A stretch of DNA of 64,000 bases from Silene conica (lineage: Eukaryota; Streptophyta; Magnoliopsida; Caryophyllales; Caryophyllaceae). The notes beneath the pieces were generated by a model that was given only the letters and a program-made list of their open reading frames with translations, was not told the origin of the DNA and did no database searches. Position 1 is the first letter of the stretch, and every line of letters begins with the position of its first letter. The DNA lies in contig CM055317.2 of the NCBI GenBank assembly GCA_029255685.2, forward strand, positions 17,129,501 through 17,193,500, in the 5' to 3' direction. The position numbers and the translations under genes are program-made. Shown in pieces: positions 1-10,618 of the stretch.

Positions 1-68
1 AATATATTAACTTTAGGGTTTATGTTATATTGGGACTGACTATCATCTAGACTCTGTTTTAAAACATA

Positions 69-332
69 CTCCCTCATATCCATTATAAGTGTCCCATTTA
101 GGAGTGAGTAGTACATTTAAGGAATACTAATTGTTTAATATTTTGAGTAGTGTAGGGGTATTTAGATTGGGTAGTGTAAGTAATTATATTGGGTTAGGGG
201 TGGGTGGGTGGGTAATATATAGAAATAGGGAAGAGTACAAAGGTAATGAAACAGCATAAATAGTACACAACGGGACACTTTGACGAATAAAATAAAACGA
301 AGAACGGAAAACTTATAATGGGTAGGAAGGAG
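69..332. mobile_element. Stowaway-type MITE (Tc1/mariner)
   Basis: A 264-bp element is flanked by TA dinucleotides (67-68 and 333-334). Its ends are inverted repeats: the left begins CTCCCTCATATCCATTATAA and the right ends with the near-complement TTATAATGGGTAGGAAGGAG. The TA duplication and the CTCCCT terminus are the established signature of Stowaway MITEs, which are moved by mariner-like transposases. There is no coding capacity. The interior has G-rich runs (GGGTGGGTGGGTGGG near 200). Confidence 0.85.
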
Positions 333-1824
333 TATCTCAAATATTTTATTGGACTAAATTAATAGTTTAGATCAATATTTCAATTAGCTTATTTTTGTTA
401 TAAATGTTTGATGATGGTACCTTAAATAAAAAGGTATATGGAACAATATGTAAAAACGCAACTTCTTATTTCAGACGGCTCTATGAAATTATGACCAGAT
501 AAAATGTAATCATTTTACGATAAAAAATGAAAATTTCCCGATAAAAATTTACCACCAATTTATCATACACAAAATTTTTAAAGAGAGGTCTCTCGATAAT
601 GTTAACGGGGGACATCTCACATGTTAAAGATAATATTCTATTTTCCTTTTCTTTTTATAGTATGTCTTTCACTAATTTAGCGAAAGACGATCTCTCAGAT
701 AATTTTCTTTTCATTGTAGAAATTGACAATTTTAATTATAGCTTTTTTTATTATTAAATGATGACATTTTTCGCCTCTTAGAGAGACTAACATATGTTAA
801 AAAATCCCTATCCTTGTTAAAGATTTTCCACATTAACGTTTTAGGGTCAAACGCTTAGAATTTCAATTATAAAGACATAAAAAATTATAGATAATTAACA
901 TGTAAAATTAAAACATTACATTTGTTATACAAGAATCTTCCTTAAAACCATTCCCAAGCAACAAGTCAATTTAATCGGATCAATTGCATATTAGGCCTTA
1001 ATCTCTCCTTATTGAACTTGACCACTTAAACCCTCCCAAGCAGAAAGTCACGGCCTAGGTCAATAAACTCTCTCAAACAACCACTTTTTTAGCTTTTTTT
1101 TTTTTTTTTTTTTTCTTAAATGGTTGGAACCAATTAAAATGTGCCACGTATGAGGTCGATTGGTGAGTCAATTTACCTCAAATTGGGTCGATTTGTGACT
1201 CAAATCGACTTGAGTCAATTCTAATCGATTTCTTAGTTACAATTAACTTGACTCGACCCCAAATCGACCTCCCAATCGACCTTGCTTTGGGATGGTCTAA
1301 AATAAAATTTCAAACGAAAAAGTAACATATATATATGTAAAAAATAATTATGGTTAAATTATATCGTATTGAAAGTTGGATAAAAGCCATGTGAAAAATC
1401 AATAATATGAGTGAGAGGAGTACTTTTTGGATTTTATTTTATCCTTTTACCTTTGATTTATAGTTTTTACTAATAAGAATGTCATTTTATTTTACTTTGT
1501 ATTATTATAGCAAGTATAACCTAACTTTTAAATTAGTTTGTTAAGCATTTTGAAAATGTAGGTATCATATAAGTTTCCAATTAATTTTCTTGTTTCATCT
1601 AATTCATTTTACTTTAGTTTTAGCTAGTTTAAACAAATCATTTTTAGTAACATATTGGCGTTGTTTTGTAAACTAACATATCGCAAAAAATTTAGCATAT
1701 TTGAGACAATTAGCCTATTTGACCCATCAATATGTTATTTGGACTGTTTGGTAAACAATATATTGGCATAGTAGGTTGGGGTTCAATCAGCTATTTTAGA
1801 ATATGCTGCTTCCCCCGGTATATT
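333..1824. other. AT-rich intergenic DNA
   Basis: I see no gene here. The stretch is AT-rich with many stops in every frame. An imperfect inverted repeat built on GGTCGATT and AATCGACC words lies at about 1145-1290. A T-homopolymer of about 20 lies at about 1094-1113. The words AGAGGTCTCTCGATAA and GACGATCTCTCAGATAA near 585 and 690 look like degraded MITE material. No boundaries could be fixed. Confidence 0.5.
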
Positions 1825-2525
1825 CAAAGAGTAAATTAGAAAAAAACCACCTTTTTACCCTTCAAAAAATATTAAAGCAGAATTGTTATATCACGCCCCC
1901 TATTTTACTAGTTACGCCCCTTATTTTTGATTTTATTCCAAATTTTCTCCTGAACCTCTCAAAGTTATATTTCGTAAATTTTAATATTGTTTAATTGTAA
2001 ATGTGTTTTTGAGACGGTTTAGGTGACGGTTTCTAAAAGACGTGTACTTATTTACTACCACATTTAATGAATTTTTCCAATATCAACTATTAATACTACC
2101 CTTAAAATTCACTTAAGCATGTTCAAAAAAATTATCATCTAATTAAAAATGAATCACGACGACAATTCTGCCGATGTATTTTATAAATATTTATTTACTC
2201 ACGATAACGGACAACGTTCGCAATTTAACCATGAATTCAATGCGAATCAACATTGTCGTAAGGTGTTTTTGAGACGATCTTTGTAATAATTGTTTTATTT
2301 TTGTGATGGTTTATATTATATGGTATATCGTTATTGATTTATTTGGTTCGGTGATTTGTATTATATGTAATTTACGGTTTATTGTAATTAAAATTTTAAG
2401 ACAGTCTAAAAATAAGTAATTAATTTCCAAAACATTCACTCAAAATTTGTTCTTATCTCACACATACAAAAAAAGAGAAAAAAGAGAAAAAACACATCAA
2501 ATAGTGGTGCCGTGTAAATTACACA
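1825..2525. repeat. left arm of a long inverted repeat (foldback island)
   Basis: Read in reverse complement, this stretch matches 4673-4872 followed by 7428-7640. Shared words include TTAATTACTTTTTAGAC, ACAATAAACCGTAAATTA, CGCCGAACCAAATA, AACAAAAATAAAACAATTAT and GGGGCGTGATATA. The left arm has about 240 extra bases (about 2026-2265) that the right arm lacks. The right arm is itself split by a solo LTR. The arms are diverged, so the structure is old. A foldback-type or Mutator-type transposon is the likeliest origin, but no terminal duplication was found. Confidence 0.6.
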
Positions 2526-2638
2526 GCAGTACCATGGTGAATTTACACAGCAGTACCATGGTGGTGTCGTGTAATTTACACGGCACTACCAGGGTGGTGA
2601 CGTCTAATTTACACGGTTGTACTATGGTGGTGTCGTGT
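2504..2638. repeat. tandem repeat with palindromic TGTAATTTACA core
   Basis: About four units of 24-36 nt, each with a near-palindromic core (TGTAAATTACA or GTGTAATTTACAC) followed by a variant of CAGTACCATGGTGGTG. The array sits at the hinge of the long inverted repeat. It continues beyond the inserted solo LTR at 4673-4695, so the LTR landed inside the array. No coding meaning is apparent. Confidence 0.65.
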
Positions 2639-4672
2639 TGTAAAGCCCCTCGCGGCAGCGGAAAAATAAACATACAATATGAATGAAAAATGCGCGGATT
2701 TAAAACTTTTAGCAAAAATAGATATGACATCCGAGGCGAGTTACTGACAAAATGCGGAAGAAGTAAAACATAGATAAGTAATTAAGTTATATACAATTGT
2801 CCACAACCCGGGATAGCATATCCCACAGGCATCCAAAAACTGAAACGTAAACTAGAGTCTAGCTAACGAAATAGGGTAAAGTCATATCGATGTAAGGACA
2901 TCGCTCGCTAGCTCTCTGTTAAACCCCATGCAAACAGTTTCAAACCTACATAAATGAAAACATGTACGCCACTGTCAGTGGGGAGTAACTAGAGATTCTC
3001 CCAGCCACTTATTGTCATTAACACATAACATATAAAACATATAAGCATGATCAAACATAAACAATAATTATGAGAAGCATAAATCAGTTCACCATACCTT
3101 TACAATCATTAACTTTAACATGCCCAACAACAAATTCATCAATAAGAAATAGGTCAACCAAGTGACTCGACTCCAACAATAATAGGTCGACAATCGACTC
3201 ACAATAGAGGTCGACAATCGACTCAACTAGACTTGCCGACAATCGACTCGGCTAGACCCCTATGGGACAGGCCGACAATCGACTCGACTATATGACCACA
3301 TAAATCCCCAATCTCAGACCATACAACCCCCTAGTAGGACGACGACAATCGACTGTCCTAGTCTAAACCTGGCTAGACTCTCAGGGCGTAAACAATCCAC
3401 GTCCCTAATTCGACAAGTATCCCCAACTCAGGATACCCCCAAGACTCGAACTAGCTAAGAGCGAGATATGCCCTAAGGCGGGCTGACAATCAAAGACCTG
3501 ACTGTGAGGTCCAAGCCACCACGGTCAACTTGCGGCGCAATGCAATCGGGTGAGAACTCGAGTCATACAGCAGCTCATAGAAGCATCACACAATCATCCA
3601 ATGACATCTCAAAGATGTTCACATATGAGTCACAGCAAAATCCATAACTTGAACTCTATAGGCAATTATGTATTCTTTATCTCTGATCATCCATTCAACA
3701 CTTAGCCGACTTCGGAAACTAATTTGAGGCGAGAGCCGGTTTCCCTTCCGGTTGTCCGCCTGGGGGAGTCTTTCCCTCAAATCCGTTCCCGAACCCGACA
3801 TAAGTGTCGCCCAATTTCTGGGACTTCAAATAAGTATACGAATCATAGGAAAAAGAATCAATGAGATCCGACATGTGAATCAAAAAAATATAAACAATTC
3901 TAGGTGAACAGGGGCTCTCAGCCGGTGGTGCCATCGGCGGACGGTGGACCGGCTGGGAATCCCAACTCCTTTCCAACAACTTATAAAAATCATGCAGGAA
4001 GGGCTCACAGCCGGTGGACAGGCTGCCGGCCACCCGACTGAGAGTGCTTGACTCTCAACAAACATACTTCAAAATACCTGGGAAGGGAATCTCAGCCGGC
4101 TGACCGGCTGTCGGTCGACTGGCTGAGGGTCCTTTCTCAGACTTATTTACAAATCAACACCCGAGGCTCTCAGCTGGTTGAATGGTTGTCGGTCAACCAA
4201 CCGACTGGGAGTCCCTGTAACGTGAATTCGCCATTTTCGACACTCTAAACTTCAATCAAACTTAATGGTTTGGTTTTTATACTTTGTATACACTTCTAAA
4301 TTCACAAATCTCAGCATATACGAACAATTATACTTAATCCTTTGTGAGCTTAAGATATGTGAAAACGGGATTTTCTGATTTCTTATTTTCTTTTCTTGGG
4401 AAATAAGGAAGAAGGAAGTGTTGAAGAAATTAGAAGGAACCTTCCTTCATCTTTCTTTTGTAACAACTTAAGTGAGACGGGTTTTTGATTGGAAATGTTC
4501 TGGATTCTTGCTGTAGACGGAAATGCCAAGAGAATTTTACATCTTAAGACTAATAAATCTACGATATTTCTAAAATCTAAGTTTACGAATTCTAAATAAA
4601 ATATAGTATTAAACTTCCGAAAATTACTTTAATTTATTTAAAATACGATTTATGAAGATACGGGATGTTACA
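2639..4672 (-). mobile_element. solo LTR, gypsy-2 family (minus orientation)
   Basis: This 2,034-bp LTR starts TGTAAAGCCCCTCGCGGC and ends GGGATGTTACA, like the gypsy-2 LTRs at 24,941 and 32,579 (TGTAAAACCCCTCGCG and ACGGGATGTTACA). A perfect 5-bp target duplication, cgtgt, flanks it (2634-2638 and 4673-4677). No internal domain is present, so it is a solo LTR made by LTR-LTR recombination. It retains family blocks: the GTACGCCAC..CAGTGGGGAGT block (about 2965-2990), a CGACAATCGACTC direct-repeat zone (about 3180-3360), a GAGCCGGTTTCCC block (about 3732) and four GC-rich hairpins (3919-4207). Confidence 0.88.
3919..4207. repeat. GC-rich hairpin array in solo LTR 1
   Basis: Four imperfect palindromes of 33-37 nt lie at about 3919-3955, 4008-4040, 4091-4127 and 4171-4207, at 80-89 nt spacing. 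Stems include CAGCCGGT with ACCGGCTG (first) and CTCAGCC with GGCTGAG (third). They occupy the same LTR position as the five hairpins in gypsy-2 (26,542-26,946). Confidence 0.7.
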
Positions 4673-4872
4673 CGTGTAATTTACACGGCACCACCATTTG
4701 GTGTGTTTTTTCTTTTTTTTTTCTTTTTCTTTGTTTATATTTGTGAGACGAGAAAAAAAATATCAGTGAATGTTTGGAAAATTAATTACTTTTTAGACCG
4801 TCTTAAAATTTTAATGACAATAAACCGTAAATTATATAGAATACAAATCGCCGAACCAAATACATCAATAAC
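4673..4872. repeat. right arm of the long inverted repeat, inner part
   Basis: This is the reverse complement of about 2300-2525, with conserved words listed under the left arm. It lies between the two solo LTRs. Its outer end is cut by the second LTR at 4873, and the arm resumes at 7423 (with the target duplication ataac counted twice). Confidence 0.6.
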
Positions 4873-7422
4873 TGTAACATCCTGTATTTTCAAAGTCCTA
4901 ATTTTGAATAATATAAATAAGATTTCGGAAATTTATATGTTTTGATTAATTTCGTAAATTGATTTTTAAGAAAAATAGTACAAGTTCCGTTTAAGGTTAT
5001 TTGAATCTTAAAAATAAGTTTATTTTGTAAACCGGTTAAACTAATAACATGTGGCGTTGTTTTTACTAAAATTCCCGATTCAATTCCGACTCCTTACTTA
5101 AAAACCTGCTTCCTTCATTTCCCTTATAAAAGAAAAAAAAGAGGAAATACACTATTCCACATCTTCTTTCTCTAACCCTAACTTTTCTCATTTCTCCATA
5201 AAAGTTCACAATCTTCACTAAAATCACCATAAAATCCTCATTTCTTATCGGAATCCTTCGATTCTTTCGCCTATAGTTTCGTAAGACCGTTCCCATCGTT
5301 TTAAGGTAAACAATCTTGCAATTCGTAACTGTCGATTTCCAGCCTGTTTTGATGGTCTCGAAATTTGTGCCATTTATTTTACCGCTTTCTTTGTTTTTAG
5401 GCGGTGACATCAACGATCCGGAAGTAGACTCGTATGTTGTTGAAGAAGAATCAGAGAAATAACTTGCAAAAAGGTAACCTTGATGAGGAAAGCTCGATAT
5501 ATGTCAAAAAACCATTTATGTAAAATTTCATATTGTTTATGGAATTGATGTGAGTTTTGTGTTTAATAAATTATGGGTAACTTATAATCTGAAATGTCAC
5601 ATAAGAATCATGTTAGGCATGCTAAGTTTCTGTTTTGGGTTGATAAAATGTATGGTTTGTTGTTGTTCATAGTTTTGAGCATTTAATATGGGTTGATTAT
5701 GAAATTAGGAGTATGATTTCTTATTTTGATTATCATTCTCGTCTCACATGTATTGATTGTGGTTAGTAAGTTCTGGATAACATGAAATTCATGTGGAAAT
5801 TGTTGTTAGAAACTATCTCATGAGTTTTGATTGAGTTCTCATTGTCGTAAATGACGTTTTTGCGTAATAGGGACTCCCAACCGGTCACACGACCGGCGGC
5901 CGACCGACCGGTTGAGAGCCCTATGTGGGTATATTTGCATTTAGCTGAGAAGGGGTCCTCAGCCAGTTGGCCGACCACCGATCTACAGGCTGAGGGCCCT
6001 TTTACTTGTGTTACGTGATTTGGTTGGGAGGGTAGGACTCTCAGCCGGGTGGCCGGCAGCCGGTCCACCGGCTGAGAGCCCCATTTTGAAAAAAAGACCA
6101 GGGTCCCCAGCCGGTCCACCATCCGCCGGTGGCCTGACCGGCTGAGAGCTATGTTCCCTCTTAAATTGTTTGTAACTTTTGTTTTATGAATCGGATTTCA
6201 TTAATTCTTCTTACGTATGATTTGTATGCTTGTTTGAAGTCTAAGAAATTGGGCGGCATTTATGTCGGGTTCGGAAACTGATTTTGAGGAGAAAGACCCC
6301 CCGGTCGGGCAACCAGAAGGGAAACCGGCTCTCGCCTCGAAATAGTTTCCGAAATTGGCTAAGTGTTGAATGGATGCTTAGAAATGAAATATAGACTTAT
6401 TAATCGAGTTTTAAGTTATTGTTTCTACTTTAACTCATATGCGTACCACATCTTTGAGATGTTGTTGTGTGTTGCTTGTGAAGTCCATACTATGAGCTAT
6501 TATATGACACTTGTTCTCACCAGACTACGTTGCGTTTCTGGTACGACCGTTAGACTTGTGCTCTCGGTCAGGTTTCAGATAATCCGCCCGACTTGAGGGT
6601 ACTTCGTTCCTAGCTAGTTCGAGTCTTGGAGGTGTCTTGGGCACTTGTCGAATCGAGGAAGTATTGTACCTCGAGAGTCTGACCAGATTTAGACTAGGAC
6701 CGTATATAGTTTATCGTCCTACCAAGGGATTTGAATAGTTGGAGACTAAGTAGACTTGCTGTTGTCGTATAGTGAAGTCGTCATATGCAATCTTCCATGT
6801 TATGTTATGATGATTTGTTTGGCGTTTTGTCAATTGGTTGACTTGTCTCGCTTGTTGGCCCGTTACTTGGTGATGGGTATGTTTCAGTTAGTGATTGTGG
6901 AAGCATGGTGAAATATGGTTAAGTAAAGTGAAAGGTTTATTCATAGCTTGTTATGGTGATGTATGGATTTATACTTCACATGATTATCATTTATGTTGGA
7001 TCATGCTTATGTGTATTATATGTTTACCTGTTTACGTGTTTATTGACAATAGACGGCTGAGAAAACCTCTAGTTGCTCTCCACTGACTGTGGCGTACATG
7101 TTTTCATGTATGTAGATTTGTGTTGATTTTTTATGGGGATACCGTGAGAGCTAGCGAGCGATGTTATGCATCGACATGACATTTACCTTCTCGTCTAGCT
7201 AGACTCTTTACTTATCGTTTTGATATCATACTCTTGGAATATGTTATTCCAGTTTGGTCACAGTTGTACCTAACTTATAAATTTATCTATCGTTTTTATT
7301 TTCCGCATTTGAATTTAGTAATTCACCTCGCATGTTTTATAATCATGTCAAAAAAAATTAAATCCGCGCATTTTTCATGCATATTGTGTGTTTATATTTC
7401 CGTTACCGTGAGATGTTTTAGA
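4873..7422 (+). mobile_element. solo LTR, gypsy-2 family (plus orientation)
   Basis: This 2,550-bp LTR starts TGTAACATCCTGTATTTT, the complement of the gypsy-2 LTR right end. It ends TTTCCGTTACCGTGAG then ATGTTTTAGA, a decayed version of the expected TTTTACA terminus. A perfect 5-bp duplication, ataac, flanks it (4868-4872 and 7423-7427). Family blocks appear in reverse order: hairpins (5878-6144), the CCCCCCGGTCGGGCAACC block (about 6299), a stem-rich zone (about 6520-6730) and the TACATGTTTTCATGTA block (about 7095). No PBS or coding domain remains. Confidence 0.85.
5878..6144. repeat. GC-rich hairpin array in solo LTR 2
   Basis: Four palindromes start at 5878, 5958, 6038 and 6108. Stems are CAACCGGT/ACCGGTTG, CTCAGCC/GGCTGAG, CTCTCAGCCGG/CCGGCTGAGAG (11 bp) and CAGCCGGT/ACCGGCTG. 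The first has A-T where other copies have G-C, on both sides of the stem, so pairing is kept. Confidence 0.7.
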
Positions 7423-7640
7423 ATAACGGTATACCTTATAATATAAATCGTAACAAAAATAAAACAATTATTATAAACATGGTCTCAAAACCACTTTTTG
7501 ATAAAACAAAATATTTTTTACTAAAGCTAATATAAGGACAAATTTGGAATAAATTGAAAAATAGGGGACTTAACAAATAAAACAAGGGGCGTGATATAGC
7601 TTTGCAAAAGGTACGTTTTTTTCTTTAACTTGATTTTTCA
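7423..7640. repeat. right arm of the long inverted repeat, outer part
   Basis: This continues the arm from 4872 after removal of the solo LTR. In reverse complement it matches about 1825-2300, including AAATAAAACAATTATTA, GGTCTCAAAACCA, GGAATAAATTGAAAAATA and GGGGCGTGATATA. Similarity fades after the T-run at about 7616. Confidence 0.55.
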
Positions 7641-7716
7641 ATTTTTCTAAAAGTACACATTAACATATTCCACGTTATGCTTTAATTTTCCTTAACTCAA
7701 AACTTGTAGAGTAGTT

Positions 7717-8070
7717 GATTCCCATTTAGACGAGCACCTTCGAGGGGTTCTTAGGAAATTTTTTAACAGAACTTATTCTTCGTTAAGAAATTGTATTGAG
7801 AGGGCATTTGGTATCCTTAAAGCGCGATGACAATTTTTAGAAAAGGTGCCTCAATACAGCCTTTAAGATCAAAATATGATTATTTGTGGAACTTATGCAT
7901 TACATAATTATATAAGAAGAAATACAATTAGGGATGAAACTTTTAGAATCATTGATGAACACCGGGATTTATTTATACATCCAGATCTATTACAAGATGT
8001 GTCTAATCATTATCCGCTAACCCGCAACCGAGTCTTCGGGAACTCAAGAATTGTTAACTGTCCGCGATAA
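7717..8070 (+). pseudogene. PIF/Harbinger transposase C-terminal fragment (dead)
   Basis: One reading frame from about 7717 to 8070 encodes the end of a DDE_Tnp_4/HARBI1-like transposase. I see FNRTYSSLRNCIERAFGILK followed later by IICGTYALHNYIRR, the usual 'RHSSLRNVIER-FGVLK ... CALHN-IR' region around the last catalytic residue (the E of IER). The frame is broken by TGA at 7828-7830 (after LKAR, where Trp or Arg is usual) and TAA at 7864-7866. The downstream part (from the ATG at 7876) is open for 64 codons. The N-terminal two thirds of the transposase is absent. This is a relic of an autonomous Harbinger element, next to but not clearly part of the inverted-repeat island. Confidence 0.8.
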
Positions 8071-8156
8071 CATTACTTCTAGTTTGATGGCTAGTAGAAG
8101 AAATCGACATTACTTATTAAATTTGTTTGTGTGATATATTTTACGGGTTTTTTGTC

Positions 8157-8262
8157 TAACACCACCTTTAAAAACTTTTTCTTCCAAACACCACCTTTAA
8201 AAAAATAATTTGTCAAACACCACCTTTTAATAAACGTTTTTTTTTTGTCAAACACCACATTT
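8157..8262. repeat. short direct repeats AACACCACCTTT
   Basis: Four copies of (C)AAACACCACCTTT or close variants lie at about 8158, 8196, 8214 and 8249, separated by A- or T-rich tracts. They may be subterminal repeats of an unrecognised transposon. No partner end was found. Confidence 0.5.
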
Positions 8263-8494
8263 TGGCCAAAGTTTCATCGTTTGTGATGGGGTGACTTTCA
8301 GTCGATGTTTGAGATAGCAAACGAGGTCGGTTTAGAGTGTTCTTGAACTCGTTGGAAAGGGGGGAGTACATGCTTTCCAACGATTGTCAACACGGTGGTC
8401 AAAGATACACCACATCAATACCAACGTAAACGGGACGTTATGACATTATTTTGTTATTTACATATATAACCCATATCTCTCACATATAAAACTC

Positions 8495-8516
8495 ATCTCT
8501 CTCTCTCTCTCTCTCT
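8495..8516. repeat. (CT)n microsatellite
   Basis: About eleven uninterrupted CT dinucleotides upstream of the KNOX gene. No function is indicated. Confidence 0.8.
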
Positions 8517-8728
8517 AAGCAAGAGAAACCTACCATACACACCTCGCGCGCTAAAGCAGAAATTATATTTCCTACATATACTGACCTAAACATTAGAGAC
8601 GATAGTCCATTCAGACACCCCCATGCCCTCTTTGCTACTTGTGTTGGTTGACTGAGGTCGGTGCTCAGATGTAGCATTGATAGAGGTCAAATCCCTGTGA
8701 CGGAGGTCAAAGCCCGACTACCGGGAAG

Positions 8729-9378
8729 TAGGGCAGAGTATGGATTGGGTATCCGATCCGAAACCCTACTTTGGATCGGATATCCGATCCGAAAATCAGA
8801 AATTTTAGTATCCATGATCTGATCCGAAATGTTCGGATATCCGAAATTTAGTATCCAAAACTATCCGTAAATTTCGGATCAGTTATCCGATATCCGAGAT
8901 CCGATCAATGTAAATATATATTGTCAAAACTGTAATAAAAAAGAAAAGTAGCGTAATAAAAATGAAAATGTGGGTTTGTGAATGTGGAATTGTTGATTAT
9001 TGGTTTTGTAAATGAAAAGAAATTAAAATTTACGGTTTTTGTAGAATAGTGTTATTTACAATTTTGTTAATGACGGTTACTGAGTGAGATGAAATTAGCT
9101 AGTGTTATTTAATATTTATGGATCAAATATCAGATACGGATCGGATATTACACGGATATCGGATATCCGATCCGATATTTGATATCCGATCCAATAACTT
9201 TCGGATATCGGATATCCAAATTTTTAAGCCAGATATCCATATCTGATCCGATATCCAAATATTTCGGATACGGGTATCCAAACCAAACCATTTTTCGGAT
9301 CAGATATCCATTAATTCGGATCAGATACAGATTGGATGTCGGATCAATTCGGATCATCGGATTTTTTGCTCAGCCCTA
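8729..9378. mobile_element. non-autonomous hAT-type element
   Basis: This 650-bp element has ends TAGGGCAGAGTA and (reverse complement of the right end) TAGGGCTGAGCA. A perfect 8-bp target duplication, ccgggaag, flanks it (8721-8728 and 9379-9386). An 8-bp duplication and TAGGG termini are hAT hallmarks. Both subterminal regions are filled with GGATATCCGATCCG-type words in both orientations, as expected of transposase-binding subterminal repeats. It has no transposase coding. Confidence 0.87.
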
Positions 9379-9386
9379 CCGGGAAG

Positions 9387-10618
9387 CGTAATCGAACAAA
9401 TTTGTGTAGCTAATCAAACGACATTTGTTCTAATAAGTTTTTACCGAAGCAATTATTATTAGTAGCGGTCGTAAATTTGTGGTCGTCATTATTGTATTGA
9501 AATGAAGGGTAGAGTTCGTGTCTATGATTTGGGATTGACATACACGGGATACAAATTTAAGATGACAGTCTAAAGTGCGATCAAATAACCCTTTTATATA
9601 CTTCATGGTCGCACGAATCGAGTGTTCTATATAACAACGACATGAGTTATACATTTCTCATCCAGCAAAAGGAAAGTTAAAACAATATTATTTAAAATGA
9701 TTGATCATGAAGATATATAATAAAATCTAGTTAATATCGTCTGTTTTTTTTTTTGTAGATCAGATTTCGTAATATAATAAAATTTGTTGTCGCTATCATT
9801 AATATTCAATCCCTACCTCATTTCAATCATCATTACTTTGTGAAAAATGAATATACAAATTGTAATCTAATTATATATCAAACGCGTTTTCACGCAAAGG
9901 AAACAATTTAAAATTAAGTGATTCGAAATATCATAAAATGAGCACAAAGTCATTAACAATTGAAAAGAGTCCAAACTTTTAACTAATCATTACAATTAAT
10001 TGATAATAAATCTTGGGGTAAAATGGTCATTAACCAAGATTACAAGAATTTAGCATCCATAGATTGACTAATCATTAATCAAATATTTTTAATTTTTCTC
10101 CTTAATTGAATAAACAAAAAGAATCTTCTTTATCGATAACTCTTCTATACACACCAAGAAAAGCAATTGTTTTTTAGTCTCAAACTCTCAACCTAAGCAC
10201 TTCCTCTCATCTTTCTTCCCCCTTCTATACTTATAATTTCATCACATACATACACATGCATACAACTTTCCTAACCCTATTCTAAAACTAAACCTATTTT
10301 TATGCTAATAACAAAACAAAATCACTTCCAATTTCACCTTTATTGTTTAACAAACCCTTTTACTCATTTTCACCAAAACAAAAAAAAAAAAACCCTTTTT
10401 TTTTTGACAAATTAGGTTTTTCTAAGTGAATTATTTGCAATTTTGTTTTTTTTTTATTTGTGAATTGAATAATTGGAGTACTACATGTTTTAGGGTTCAA
10501 ATAAGTCATTTTTCACTCCTTTTATAACATGATGAAGAGGGTTATAGTTTATTGTTCCCCTTTCTAATTTTCCTGTTCTTTGTTTGTATGGGTGAAGTGA
10601 TTAATTAATTTTGAATTA
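9387..10618. other. upstream region of the KNOX gene
   Basis: No gene is seen. It is AT-rich, with a pyrimidine-rich stretch at about 10,200-10,230 followed by TATACTTATAATTTC, which could be a TATA region, giving a long 5' leader of roughly 350 nt. T- and A-homopolymers lie at about 10,378-10,406 and 10,445-10,456. No transcription start can be proven from sequence alone. Confidence 0.4.

Noticed and set aside
5763..6122. Minus-strand 119-codon open frame near 6 kb
   Set aside because: It lies inside the solo LTR, over the hairpin array, and is not conserved in other LTRs of the family.
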